From: Paenibacillus_E oryzisoli_A
Lineage (GTDB): Bacteria > Bacillota > Bacilli > Paenibacillales > NBRC-103111
Reading direction: 5' to 3'
Length of the DNA: 64,000 bases
Assembly (NCBI RefSeq): GCF_050467285.1
Contig: NZ_JBCMUN010000012.1
Span: 248,001-312,000, forward strand
Positions 25,405 to 34,607 of the stretch are shown in pieces. The stretch's first letter is position 1, and each line of letters starts with the position of its first letter. The notes under the pieces were generated by a model. It did no database searches. It had not been told where the DNA came from and saw only the letters and a program-made list of their open reading frames with translations. The position numbers were made by a program, and so were the translations under genes.

Positions 25405-26844
25405 ATGTGGAAACCCGACCGGGACAGCAAAAAACCGATATATGAACAAATCGCCGCGCATCTCGAGCAGCGTATCGCGTGCAGTGAATTTCCGCCCGGC
25501 AGCTTGCTGCCGTCGGAACGTAAACTGGCGGAGCAGCTCGGCGTGAATCGCAGCACCATTATTCAGGCGTTCGCGGAGCTGCGATCGATCGGCTTGATTG
25601 AGAGCCAGACGGGCAGCGGAACGCGCGTAAGTCAGACCAAATGGGGCGCAACCCCTCCGTATGCGCTGAACTGGCGGCAGTATGCCGAGGGCGGCAGCTT
25701 TCTTCCGAACGTGCCTTTCCTGCGGCGCATCCGGGAAGCGCTGCAGCAGCAGCCGTCGCTGATTGATTTTGCCAGCGGAGAATTGGCGGGCTCATTGGCT
25801 CCGACGGCGGAAATCCAGCAACTCATGCGCGAGCATACTTACACGTCGTACCTGGGCTACGACAATCCGCAGGGCTATGTGCCCTTACGAGAAGCTTTGG
25901 TGACGTATCTGGCACGGCATCGGGAGATTCAGACGACGGAGTCGTCCATTTTGATTACTTCGGGGTCGCAGCAGTCGTTGTTTTTGATTGCACAGTGCCT
26001 CTTGTCACCGGGGGATGCGGTTGCGATTGAAGATCCGTCGTACTGCTATTCGCTGCCGATGTTCCAATCCGCGGGCCTGCGGCTGTTTCGCCTGCCAGTA
26101 GGCAGCTCCGAAGGCTATGTGGACGAGATCCGGAAATTGGTGAAAAAGCATCAGATTAAAATGGTGTTCATGAATCCCAATTTTCAAAATCCGACCGGTA
26201 CTTTGTACGATCTGGAGCGCCGTCGGCAGCTTCTGAACACAGCCAGTGAGTTGGGTATTCCGATCGTGGAGGACGATCCGTTCAGCTTAACGGCCTACGA
26301 CCGTCCCGTTCCGCCTCCGCTCAAAGCGGTGGATACCGGCGGTTCTGTGATTTACGTCGGCTCTTTTTCCAAAATCGCCGCCTCCGGCATGCGAATCGGC
26401 TGGATGGTCGCGCCGAATGCCATTGTGGAGCGGCTGGCGGATGCCCGGCAGCAGATGGATTTCGGGCTGAGCGTCATACCACAGCAGATTGTGGCGCAGT
26501 TTCTGACGTCGGCTTATTTGGAACCGCATTTGGAACGGCTGCGGCTGCAGCTGCAGTTTCGACGGGACAGCCTGCTCGAAGCTGTAGGGCGAGAACTGCC
26601 AGGCTTACTGACGTACGAAGCGCCGCAGGGCGGGCTGCATCTCTGGTGCAAGCTTGTCCCCAAGGTGCACGACGGCAAACTGCTGGAAGAGGCGATCCGG
26701 CGAGGAGTCGTTTTTGTGCCGGGCAGCGTATATGGCTCGAGCGATGGTTATGTGCGGTTCACGTATGCAAGGCCGCGGGATCCGGAAGAGATCGGCCCCG
26801 GCATTGCCAAATTCGCTGAGGCGCTGCGCGAAGCGGCGGATTAA
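25405..26844 (+). CDS. MocR/PdxR-type GntR regulator with aminotransferase domain
   Basis: Residues 1-75 are a GntR winged helix (PIYEQIAAHLEQRI, LLPSERKLAEQLGVNRSTI, GLIESQTGSGTRV); about 110-479 is a fold-type I aminotransferase with the PLP lysine in GSFSKIAASGMRIGW and NPNFQNPTGT earlier. Such proteins use PLP or an aminotransferase reaction as ligand sensor and usually control a neighbouring metabolic gene. No vitamin B6 or amino-acid gene is adjacent, so the target is unknown. The ATG at 25405 follows GAGAGGT by about 10 nt; the upstream 50 codons of open frame are ignored. Confidence 0.9.
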   Translation: MWKPDRDSKKPIYEQIAAHLEQRIACSEFPPGSLLPSERKLAEQLGVNRSTIIQAFAELRSIGLIESQTGSGTRVSQTKWGATPPYALNWRQYAEGGSFLPNVPFLRRIREALQQQPSLIDFASGELAGSLAPTAEIQQLMREHTYTSYLGYDNPQGYVPLREALVTYLARHREIQTTESSILITSGSQQSLFLIAQCLLSPGDAVAIEDPSYCYSLPMFQSAGLRLFRLPVGSSEGYVDEIRKLVKKHQIKMVFMNPNFQNPTGTLYDLERRRQLLNTASELGIPIVEDDPFSLTAYDRPVPPPLKAVDTGGSVIYVGSFSKIAASGMRIGWMVAPNAIVERLADARQQMDFGLSVIPQQIVAQFLTSAYLEPHLERLRLQLQFRRDSLLEAVGRELPGLLTYEAPQGGLHLWCKLVPKVHDGKLLEEAIRRGVVFVPGSVYGSSDGYVRFTYARPRDPEEIGPGIAKFAEALREAAD

Positions 26845-26858
26845 GAGGGGAGGTGAGC

Positions 26859-27260
26859 TTACTCCACCGCGTTATCGATCGCATCGGCAAGGGGTTCGTC
26901 CTCCCGGTTGTGGCCCTCATTAGCTCCCTCACCCTCATCGTACAGTTGATTCAAATGCGCAGTGTGAAACCTTCCCCAGTCGTTTAAGGCTTGCATGACG
27001 AGGTCCATGCTTCTCCCATGCTCCGTAATGGAGTATTCGACCTTCGGCGGAATCTGATGGTACACCTTGCGGTGGACAATATCGTGATACTCCAGTTCAC
27101 GCAGCTGTTGGGTCAGCATTTTTTTGGTAATGGCCGGAATCGCTCTCTGCAATTCGCTAAATCTCATCGTACCATTGGAAAATAATTGGAACATAATGAC
27201 GGGCTTCCATTTGCCGACGAGAATTTCCAGAACGGTTTCAAATTTGCAATCCGTGTGCAT
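26859..27260 (-). CDS. HxlR-family (DUF24) transcriptional regulator
   Basis: 133 residues: CKFETVLEILVGKWKPVIMFQLF, MRFSELQRAIPAITKKMLTQQLRELE and VEYSITEHGRSM form the family's winged helix. Cys5 sits before the first helix at the position of the redox-sensing Cys of YodB and CatR. A hydrophilic tail follows residue 105. It is divergent from the DoxX-type gene and likely represses it. Confidence 0.93.
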   Translation of the reverse strand: MHTDCKFETVLEILVGKWKPVIMFQLFSNGTMRFSELQRAIPAITKKMLTQQLRELEYHDIVHRKVYHQIPPKVEYSITEHGRSMDLVMQALNDWGRFHTAHLNQLYDEGEGANEGHNREDEPLADAIDNAVE

Positions 27261-27392
27261 CGCCTTATTTCTCCTTTGGTATCTTTTTGTATACTAGGTT
27301 TATTTCAGGTGCCTACTTCTTATTTGTGCGACTAGGGATTATTATACGTCCATAAAGGCATGTTGAAAATAACGAAAAGGGGAATGCCGCTT

Positions 27393-27746
27393 ATGCATAT
27401 TGCGTTATGGATTGCACAAATTTTGCTTGCCGCTATGTTTCTGATGGGCGGTCTCATGAAAACGACGCAAGTGGCTAAAGTCAAATCCACGATGCCTTGG
27501 GCGAAAAACGCCTCGAACGGCTATGTGCGCTTTATCGGGCTTTCCGAACTGCTTGGAGCGATCGGTCTGATCGTGCCTTATGCGACAGGCATTGCGCCGG
27601 TGCTGACGCCGATTGCGGCAATCGGGCTGGGGATTATCATGATACTTGCGATCGGCGTGCATGCGAGACAGAAAGAAAATCAGGCGGTCGTGATGAATAT
27701 CGTGCTGTTGGCGCTTACGATTTTTGTGGCGATTGGGCGGATGTAA
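27393..27746 (+). CDS. DoxX-family membrane protein
   Basis: A 117-residue, four-helix protein (HIALWIAQILLAAMFLMGG..., FIGLSELLGAIGLIVP, ILAIGVHARQKEN) of the DoxX/CatD type. AAAAGGGG (27375-27382) is 10 nt from the ATG at 27393, better than the ATG at 27384 or the first codon of the frame at 27360. In B. subtilis the related CatD is paired with a catechol dioxygenase and controlled by HxlR-family repressors, exactly the neighbours seen here. Confidence 0.88.
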   Translation: MHIALWIAQILLAAMFLMGGLMKTTQVAKVKSTMPWAKNASNGYVRFIGLSELLGAIGLIVPYATGIAPVLTPIAAIGLGIIMILAIGVHARQKENQAVVMNIVLLALTIFVAIGRM

Positions 27747-27794
27747 ACGCGAGGCTGCGGTTAGCACGGCAAGGCAAGTTAGGAGGGATTGACA

Positions 27795-28562
27795 GTGATT
27801 TCACCGGTCTTTTTGGCGCACGGCTCGCCGATGACGATATTCGAGAATTCGGACTTCACGCGGTTCTTGAACCGCTTCGGTCAGGCGAATAAGCCCAAGG
27901 CGATTGTGATTTTTTCAGCGCATTTTGAAAATGAAGTGACAACCATTGCCGCGACGGACGATGTTCATGAGATGGTGTACGACTACTATGGCTTCCCGCC
28001 GGCGTATTATCAGGTGCAGTACCCGGCTCGCGGCTCCAAGATTGTGGCGTCTATCGTGGCGGATCGCTTGCGTTCGCGGGACATCCCGGTCGAAATAAAA
28101 TACCGTGGTCTCGATCACGGCGTGTTTCCGATCATGATGCACGCGTACCCGGAAGCGAATATTCCGATCGTGCCGGTTTCGGTAAATCCATACCTGCCTG
28201 CGCGGCAGCAGATTGCCATTGGCGAAGCGCTGCAAGGACTGGAACAGGATGGGATCATGGTCGTTGGCAGCGGTTTTTTGACGCACAACTTCAATGAAAT
28301 CGATATGTCGGACGCGGCGCCGCCCCGCCAGTGGGCGATGGAGTTCCGCGACTGGATTCGCGAGAAAGCGCTGGCGCGCGACGTAGAAGCGCTCAGCGAG
28401 TACATGGCGCTGGCGCCTTATGCGCGGCGCGGCGTGCCTCGAGCGGAGCACTTCGTGCCGCTCTTGATTGCGCTCGGCGCCGGGTCGCTGGCGCGGGAGG
28501 TTCAAGTGCTCCACGATACGATTGAGCATGGTTCGTTAAGCACGTTAAGCATGAAATTTTAA
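27795..28562 (+). CDS. Extradiol ring-cleavage dioxygenase, LigB/DODA class III
   Basis: About 255 residues. VFLAHGSPM with a metal-ligand His, FSAHFEN, GLDHGVFPIMMHAYPEANIPIVPVSV and VVGSGFLTHNFNE are the conserved blocks of the class III family, which opens catechol-type rings using a non-haem metal. AGGAGGG (27781-27787) favours the GTG at 27795 over the TTG at 27789. It is 48 bases after the DoxX-type gene, so they are likely one operon under the HxlR-type repressor. A role in removing catechols, perhaps DHB-derived, is inference. Confidence 0.9.
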   Translation: MISPVFLAHGSPMTIFENSDFTRFLNRFGQANKPKAIVIFSAHFENEVTTIAATDDVHEMVYDYYGFPPAYYQVQYPARGSKIVASIVADRLRSRDIPVEIKYRGLDHGVFPIMMHAYPEANIPIVPVSVNPYLPARQQIAIGEALQGLEQDGIMVVGSGFLTHNFNEIDMSDAAPPRQWAMEFRDWIREKALARDVEALSEYMALAPYARRGVPRAEHFVPLLIALGAGSLAREVQVLHDTIEHGSLSTLSMKF

Positions 28563-28681
28563 TGAGGTTAAATGAGGAAGAGAAGAATGCCTGGTTAGCG
28601 GAAGCTGACTGGGCTTTTTGTATATTGATGAGAGAGCGGCCTTTGGCGCCGGTCATCAACCTGAGAGCGTCTATGTCCCGC

Positions 28682-29575
28682 TTACTTCGGGTCGACCAAA
28701 CATCTCAGCAGCCATGGCACGATCACGGGCAGCACGGCTGCGGGCTGCATTGCTTTCGTGTGATCCCCCTCTGCCCCAAGAATCATTGCCACATCCCAGC
28801 CGTGGCGAGTCAGATCGACTTCGCTTTCCTGCAAGCGTCCCGCGATGTCCACCGTGACGCCGCCAAACCGCTCGCCGTACACGATCGTATCAGCTTCGCC
28901 CGCAAACACCAGTTTGGGCAGGTTGCGCAGCTTTTCATGAATGACGGTATCGTCAAAACCGGATAATGCGGCATATAACGTGCGAAACTGTTGTGTTTGC
29001 CGGGAATTGAGAGCGACAGGAGCGGCATCCCAGTCGTAAGCATCCGGCTGGCCAGCATCGAGACTTGCTGCCTTCGTCGACTCCGACGTTTGCAAGTGGG
29101 CCAGAGCCAGTGTATGCGTCGCGGTCGTGACAGCTAACATTTCATCGTAAGGTCCCCGGTACGGTGGGAAGCCGCCCATGACGAGGCTGTCCAGTCTGTC
29201 GGTGCGGAGTGCAAGCTGCAAACCAATTACCGCCAGCCAAGAGTAGCCGTAATAGCTGAATCGCTTGACATCCATGCCATCCGCAATGCGAAGTAAATCT
29301 TGTACAATATTCGCTGGAGTAAATGTCTCTGGTTGAGGATGCTGCATGATATGCTTCTCATAGTCAAAGGTCAGCACCTGAAACGTATCGGACAATCCTT
29401 CGCTCAGATGCCGGCCTAATTCAGGATCAACTCCCCACTGTTTGAGGGCTTCGGCTTCCGCGCCATAGACCGAAGTTTTAGCGCCAGGCAGCATGATGAC
29501 GGGACCTGTTGCACATCCGGTTAATTGCACCTCTAGTAGGGTACCGTTCTGTAAACCAATTTGCTTTTGAATCAT
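28682..29575 (-). CDS. Alpha/beta hydrolase
   Basis: About 297 residues. VIMLPGAKTSVYG near the N-terminus resembles an oxyanion loop, YYGYSWLAVIGLQLALR is at the nucleophile elbow but reads G-Y-S-W-L rather than GxSxG, and KLVFAGEADTIVYGE plus GAEGDHTKAM supply the Asp and His regions. It is therefore an alpha/beta hydrolase with a variant elbow (Ser in YSW). AAAGGAG precedes adjacent GTG and ATG codons; I chose the ATG. It is divergent from the double-MerR regulator, which probably controls it. Confidence 0.8.
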   Translation of the reverse strand: MIQKQIGLQNGTLLEVQLTGCATGPVIMLPGAKTSVYGAEAEALKQWGVDPELGRHLSEGLSDTFQVLTFDYEKHIMQHPQPETFTPANIVQDLLRIADGMDVKRFSYYGYSWLAVIGLQLALRTDRLDSLVMGGFPPYRGPYDEMLAVTTATHTLALAHLQTSESTKAASLDAGQPDAYDWDAAPVALNSRQTQQFRTLYAALSGFDDTVIHEKLRNLPKLVFAGEADTIVYGERFGGVTVDIAGRLQESEVDLTRHGWDVAMILGAEGDHTKAMQPAAVLPVIVPWLLRCLVDPK

Positions 29576-29732
29576 CACAAATCCACACTCCTTTTTTGTT
29601 GTCCCTTCTATCGTACAACATAAACGCAATATCCCGGTTTTGCACGGCACACCGCCTATCGCCTATACTGTAGAGAAGATGAAACTTTGCGTAGCACTTG
29701 AAGGTTTGAGATGAAGGTTGAAGAGGTGTTTC

Positions 29733-30467
29733 ATGACGAATGTCTATACACCGGCGCAAATCGCCGAAATGCTGCAAGTCAGCACGACGACGTTACGAAG
29801 ATACGAGGGGCAGGGGCTGATTCCTGATGTTCCCCGCACTTCCGGCAGTCACCGCAGCTACGGGCCTGTGCATTTGCAAGCTTTTCGCAGCATCCGCGCA
29901 TTATTGAAAGGTTTTGATATTCCTCCAGCCTATGAAGCTATGCGGCATGTGAAGCGGGGCACGGCAGTGGAGGGGCTCTGGCAGCTTAACGAGCAGCTCA
30001 ATGATTTACAGGAGGAGAAACGGCGTGTCCAAGCGATCTCGGAGATGATTCAACGCTCCGATTTGACCCCGTACGGGAATGCTCCCATTCCGGCTCAGAT
30101 GACCATCGGGCAAGCTGCGCAACTGGCAGGCGTGAATACGTCAGCCATTCGGCACTGGGAGCAGGAGGGGCTGGTCTCCTCGGACAGGCAGCACAGGAGC
30201 GGCTATCGCTTGTACACGCAGAAGGAATTGCGCAAAATCCTGGTCATCCGCAGTCTGCGGAGAACGGTGTATTATATCGACAATTTGAGAGAGTTGCTGG
30301 ACGACCTGGATCGCCGTAACTTGTCTGAAATTGATCAGGCGTTTCAGCTTGCTTTGCAGCATTTGAATGAAAAGCTGGTTATTCGCTACGCGGGCATTGC
30401 TGAGCTCATGGCATATATCTCCTTAATCCGCAACGGAGAAGCTGTGAATCCCCATACCGAAATGTAG
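29733..30467 (+). CDS. Regulator with two MerR-type DNA-binding domains
   Basis: About 244 residues. The first MerR helix-turn-helix (YTPAQIAEMLQVSTTTLRRYEGQGLIPD) is at residues 5-70; a second (MTIGQAAQLAGVNTSAIRHWEQEGLVSSDR) follows at about 118-185, then a C-terminal helical region. Most MerR proteins have one such domain and dimerise; a tandem arrangement might bind as a monomer. GAAGAGGTG lies before the ATG at 29733. It is divergent from the alpha/beta hydrolase. Confidence 0.88.
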   Translation: MTNVYTPAQIAEMLQVSTTTLRRYEGQGLIPDVPRTSGSHRSYGPVHLQAFRSIRALLKGFDIPPAYEAMRHVKRGTAVEGLWQLNEQLNDLQEEKRRVQAISEMIQRSDLTPYGNAPIPAQMTIGQAAQLAGVNTSAIRHWEQEGLVSSDRQHRSGYRLYTQKELRKILVIRSLRRTVYYIDNLRELLDDLDRRNLSEIDQAFQLALQHLNEKLVIRYAGIAELMAYISLIRNGEAVNPHTEM

Positions 30468-30505
30468 TACAATGAAACCACGATTACCCCAAAGGAGCAC
30501 GGCAC

Positions 30506-31957
30506 GTGACGATACCTACAACAAGTTTCACGCAATTTCACCTGAGCGCCGACATCTTGCGCGCTTTGCAGAGCCTCGGCTACACGCAGCCGACGGATGT
30601 GCAGATGGCCGTCATTCCGACTGCCTTGCAAGAGCGGGATGTCACCGTGCGAGCGCGCACTGGCAGCGGCAAAACGGCCGCGTTCGCCATCCCTATCTGC
30701 GAGCGTGTCCAGTGGGAGGAGAATCGCCCGCAGGCGCTCATTCTGACGCCGACGCGCGAGCTGGCGGACCAGATTCGCAGCGACGTCACCGACATCGGCC
30801 GCCTGAAGCGGATCAAGGCGGTGGCGCTGTACGGCAAGCAGCCGTTTGCAAGACAGAAGCTCGAGCTGCGGCAAAAATGTCACGTCGTCGTCGGCACGCC
30901 CGGACGCGTGCTCGACCACATCCAGAAAGGGACGCTGGATGTATCGAAGCTGCGCTTTCTCGTCATCGACGAGGCGGACGAGCTGCTGCGCATGGGCTTC
31001 ATCGAGCAGGTCAGCGCGATCATCGATGAGCTGCCGACTGCGCGCAGGACGATGCTGTTCTCGGCGACGCTGCCCGAGGATGTGGAGCGGCTCTGCCACC
31101 GCTATCAACAGGACCCCGTCGACATCGCGGTTCAGGCGCCGGAGGAGAGCAAGGCTCAGATCGAACATCGGCTTCTCGCCGTCGATCCGGCGGAGAAGCT
31201 GCAAGTGCTTCACGATGTGCTCGTCGTGGAGAATCCGGAGAGCTGCATCTTGTTCTGCCGCACGCAGGAAGGCGTAGACGCGCTGTTCCAGCGGCTGGAC
31301 GAGCTTGGACTGCCGTGCGACGAAATTCACGGCGGCATGCTGCAGGACGACCGCTTTCTTGTGATGAACGCGTTCAAGCGCGGCGAGTTCCGCTTCCTCA
31401 TCGCGACGAACGTCGCGGCGCGCGGCATAGACGTGGAGGCGATCACCCACGTGATCAACTACGATTTTCCGCTGGAGAAGGAAAGCTACGTGCATCGGAT
31501 CGGCCGGACGGGCCGCGCCGGCAAGGCGGGCAAGGCGATCACGCTCGTGACGCCGAACGAGGAGAAATTGGTGCCGGAGATCGAGGCGTATCTCGGCTTC
31601 GACATTCAGCGCCAGGCGCTGCCGACTGCGGCGGAAGTTACGGCAGCGTTGCCCGCCTGGGAGCAGAAGCTGCAGGAGGAGCTGGCCCTGAAGCCGGCTC
31701 GGAACGAGCAGTTGAACGAGGGCATCATGAAGCTGTATTTTAATGGAGGCAAAAAGAAGAAGCTGCGCGCCGTCGACTTTGTCGGCACGCTTTCGAAACT
31801 GGAAGGCATGACGGCTGCGGATATCGGCATTATTACGATCGGCGATACCGCGTCGTACGTGGACATCCTGAACGGCAAGGGGCCGAGAGTACTGGCCATG
31901 ATGAAGCACACGAAGATTAAAGGCAAACAGTTGAAAGTGCACGAAGCGAGGAATTAG
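30506..31957 (+). CDS. dbpA: DEAD-box RNA helicase DbpA/YxiN
   Basis: 483 residues with the helicase motifs in order: ARTGSGKT (I), PTRELADQI (Ia), TPGRVLDH (Ib), VIDEADELL (II), FSATL (III), and RIGRTGRAGK (VI). After about residue 400 comes the DbpA-type RNA-binding domain (KLYFNGGKKKKLRAVDFVGTL) that targets hairpin 92 of 23S rRNA in ribosome assembly. The GTG start has AAAGGAG 8 nt upstream. It is 38 bases after the double-MerR gene and may be cotranscribed. Confidence 0.93.
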   Translation: MTIPTTSFTQFHLSADILRALQSLGYTQPTDVQMAVIPTALQERDVTVRARTGSGKTAAFAIPICERVQWEENRPQALILTPTRELADQIRSDVTDIGRLKRIKAVALYGKQPFARQKLELRQKCHVVVGTPGRVLDHIQKGTLDVSKLRFLVIDEADELLRMGFIEQVSAIIDELPTARRTMLFSATLPEDVERLCHRYQQDPVDIAVQAPEESKAQIEHRLLAVDPAEKLQVLHDVLVVENPESCILFCRTQEGVDALFQRLDELGLPCDEIHGGMLQDDRFLVMNAFKRGEFRFLIATNVAARGIDVEAITHVINYDFPLEKESYVHRIGRTGRAGKAGKAITLVTPNEEKLVPEIEAYLGFDIQRQALPTAAEVTAALPAWEQKLQEELALKPARNEQLNEGIMKLYFNGGKKKKLRAVDFVGTLSKLEGMTAADIGIITIGDTASYVDILNGKGPRVLAMMKHTKIKGKQLKVHEARN

Positions 31958-31969
31958 GGAGAAGTTTCA

Positions 31970-32007
31970 GATAAAAAGCCGCTGCCCGGAAAAAAAGGCA
32001 ACGGCTT
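31970..32007 (-). terminator. Terminator of the SLH repeat-protein gene
   Basis: Read on the minus strand, AAGCCGTTGCC and GGCAGCGGCTT form an 11-bp stem with one mismatch and are followed by TTTTTAT. There is no T run on the plus side. Confidence 0.8.
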
Positions 32008-32053
32008 GAACTCATTTATACGTATTGCTTATGACGGTGCGAAGTGTACCTTC

Positions 32054-34273
32054 TTAAGGTTTGGATGGTACAGGTTCTGTGAATTTCGTCGTTTTCACGA
32101 TAGAGGTGGATTTGCCGTAGCTATTTACGGCTCTGAACACGAATGTGTTATCGCCTTCTGAAAGTGTAACGCTTTTTGAGAAATTTTTACTATAATCCAA
32201 GCTAACCTCTTGATCGTTGATATACAATTTTAGATTACTGTCATTGTCCCTTATATTACCTTGCAGAGACAGCGTTTTTTGATTCGTTACTTCCGGCATG
32301 TTGGTAAAGGTGATTTGAGGCGCCGAAATAATAAACGTGATGGTTTTCTCTACCGTGGTGGACTTCCCTAATTTGTTTGTCGCCACGATGGTGAATTTGT
32401 TATCGCCTTCCGCCAAGCTGACCGTTTTTTCGAAGCTGCCGTAGTAGGCCCCGACATCTTTTCCGTTAATGGTAACAATAGGATTGCTGTCATTCTTGTC
32501 GGATACGTTGCCTCTGATGGTGACGGAATTGACTTCCGAACTCACTGGGGCTTGGGTGATATTGAGTACAGGAGCTCCGGCACCGAAAGAGATGGTTTTC
32601 TCTACCGTAGTGGACTTCCCTAATTTGTTTGTCGCCACGATGGTGAATTTGTTATCGCCTTCCGTTAAGCTGACCGTTTTTTCGAAGCTGCCATAATAGG
32701 CTCCAACATCTTTTCCGTTAATGGTAACAATAGGATTGCTGTCATTCTTGTCGGATACGGTACCTCGGATGGTGGCCGAATTGATCTCTGAGCTTGTTGG
32801 CGCTTGGGTGATGTTGAGTACAGGAGATCCGGCACCGAAAGAGATGGTCTTCTCAACCGTGGTGGACTTCCCAAGCTTGTTCGTCGCCACGATGGTGAAT
32901 TTGTTATCGCCTTCCGCCAAGCTGACCGTTTTTTCGAAGCTGCCGTAATAGGCTCCGACATCTTTTCCGTTAATGGTAACAATAGGATTGCTGTCATTTG
33001 TATCGGATACGGTACCTCGGATGGTAGCGGAATTGATCTCCGAGTTTATTGGAGCTTGGGTGATATTGAGTATAGGAGCTCCGGCGCCGAAAGAGATGGT
33101 CTTCTCAACCGTTGTGGACTTCCCTAATTTGTTTGTCGCCACGATGGTGAAAGTGTTATCGCCTTCCACCAAACTGACTGTTTTCTCGAAGCTGCCATAA
33201 TAGGCTCCGACATCTTTTCCGTTAATGGTAACAATAGGATTGCTGTCATTCTTATCAGATACGGTGCCTTTGATCGTTGCGGAATTGATTTCCGAGTTTG
33301 TCGGAGCTTGTGTTATGGTTAGAACAGGGGCTAGAATTTGATATTTTGCTGTTTTCTCTAGCATCTTCCTTTTTGCGCCTTTTGTTGCCTCAATCTTAAA
33401 GGTTTTCGTTCCTTCCTCTTCGAATGAATACAGCACCATGCCCCCGATGTACCCATTCCCCATCTTGTCCATCCTTAAGGCTTCGCCGTCAACCGTTATC
33501 TTAGTGCCTTCTTCCGCTTTAACGGAGAGGGTCACTTCGTTAGGATTTTGACCAGTGATAATTGAAGCGGATACGTCTAATTCCTCCGTCGCTGAAGATA
33601 CGGCTTGTTTCGTAGCTCTATTGAGCAATACAACGCTTTCGGCGCGAGTAATTCCTTGTGTAGGTCTGAAGGTACCATCTTCATATCCATTAATTAGTCC
33701 TCGTTCAGCCGCGATACTCACATATTTTAATAGTCCGGGTGAAATGTTATAAGCATCGTTGAAAGCGTATTTTGCATAATTGGGATTACTGACATCTTGA
33801 TCGGAAAGACCCATGATTCGGATTAACGACACGGCAATATCCTCGCGAGTAGCCGCCTCTTCAGGGTGAAAACTCATCTTACCGCCAAACGGATTGACAT
33901 AACCCGTAAGAAAATCCTTGCTTACTTCAATATAAGGATTGGACCACTTATCCAGCGGAACATCTGAAAAAGTAGGTTCTTGAGGTGAAGTCAGGGCCGC
34001 GTTAAAGGTTAAAACTAGCATTTTAGCAAACTGCTCTCTTGTAACCATTTCATCCGGAGCGAATTTGCCGTCGCCAACGCCCGAAACGATCCCTTGCTGA
34101 GCAAAGCTTTTTATCGCTTCCTTTGCCCAATCGTAATTTGGCGTCAGATCCACAAACACAACAGTGTTATTGTCACCGATGATTTGACTGACATTTTCAG
34201 CATAAGCCGACGTGGAAATATTGAAGAATAGGAATAGGATGAGGAACAAACTGCTTACTTTCCTTTTTAACAC
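32054..34273 (-). CDS. Secreted SLH-domain protein with tandem 84-residue repeats
   Basis: 739 residues: signal peptide 1-25 (LFLFFNISTSAYA), three SLH domains at about 40-225 (for example DWAKEAIKSFAQQGIVSGVGDGKF and FRPTQGITRAESVVLL) that anchor to pyruvylated cell-wall polymer, a linker domain 230-314, then five beta-sandwich repeats. Repeats 1-4 (residues 315-650) are nearly identical, each with NPIVTINGKDVGAYYG and NKLGKSTTVEKTI; the fifth is divergent. They resemble glucodextranase-B/cadherin-like modules. No enzyme domain is present, so it is probably structural or adhesive. It is AT-richer than its neighbours. Confidence 0.92.
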   Translation of the reverse strand: MLKRKVSSLFLILFLFFNISTSAYAENVSQIIGDNNTVVFVDLTPNYDWAKEAIKSFAQQGIVSGVGDGKFAPDEMVTREQFAKMLVLTFNAALTSPQEPTFSDVPLDKWSNPYIEVSKDFLTGYVNPFGGKMSFHPEEAATREDIAVSLIRIMGLSDQDVSNPNYAKYAFNDAYNISPGLLKYVSIAAERGLINGYEDGTFRPTQGITRAESVVLLNRATKQAVSSATEELDVSASIITGQNPNEVTLSVKAEEGTKITVDGEALRMDKMGNGYIGGMVLYSFEEEGTKTFKIEATKGAKRKMLEKTAKYQILAPVLTITQAPTNSEINSATIKGTVSDKNDSNPIVTINGKDVGAYYGSFEKTVSLVEGDNTFTIVATNKLGKSTTVEKTISFGAGAPILNITQAPINSEINSATIRGTVSDTNDSNPIVTINGKDVGAYYGSFEKTVSLAEGDNKFTIVATNKLGKSTTVEKTISFGAGSPVLNITQAPTSSEINSATIRGTVSDKNDSNPIVTINGKDVGAYYGSFEKTVSLTEGDNKFTIVATNKLGKSTTVEKTISFGAGAPVLNITQAPVSSEVNSVTIRGNVSDKNDSNPIVTINGKDVGAYYGSFEKTVSLAEGDNKFTIVATNKLGKSTTVEKTITFIISAPQITFTNMPEVTNQKTLSLQGNIRDNDSNLKLYINDQEVSLDYSKNFSKSVTLSEGDNTFVFRAVNSYGKSTSIVKTTKFTEPVPSKP
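32324..33331 (-). repeat. Four tandem 252-bp coding repeats
   Basis: Four in-frame units of exactly 252 bp each encode the 84-residue domains, with only scattered differences. That degree of identity implies recent duplication or ongoing homogenisation, and makes copy number likely to vary between strains. Confidence 0.93.
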
Positions 34274-34495
34274 ATTATCATCTCCATCAATTAATTAAAA
34301 AGCTATTGAATACTTGCCTAGCATATTTGGTTCTGCCTACCTCCTTAGGAACTAGTAATATATTACTTACGCTGATACAAATATATCTCAATTGATATAA
34401 ATTGGAAAGCAGTGAAATGAATTACTGGGACTAAAGGCTTCCTTCCTATGTATTTAATTGGATACCCTCAAGTGTGAAGCAAGCCTCGGAATTTA

Positions 34496-34542
34496 GGTTA
34501 AATTTCGTCCCGCAGGTTAAAATATTACTCCAACGGGTTAAA
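34496..34542 (+). promoter_or_regulatory. Direct repeats GGTTAAA upstream of the sugar transporter operon
   Basis: GGTTAAA at 34496, 34515 and 34536 (pitch 19 and 21 bp, about two helical turns) lies 66-112 bp before the first permease start codon. An AraC-type regulator often binds such sites, and the operon encodes one. The rest of the 34274-34607 gap is AT-rich and must also hold the minus-strand promoter of the SLH protein gene. Confidence 0.5.
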
Positions 34543-34607
34543 TCTGTGACTTACTCCGTTCGCGCTGGCACGATAAAATGAGAGAAAATACGACATGGGG
34601 TGAGTGC

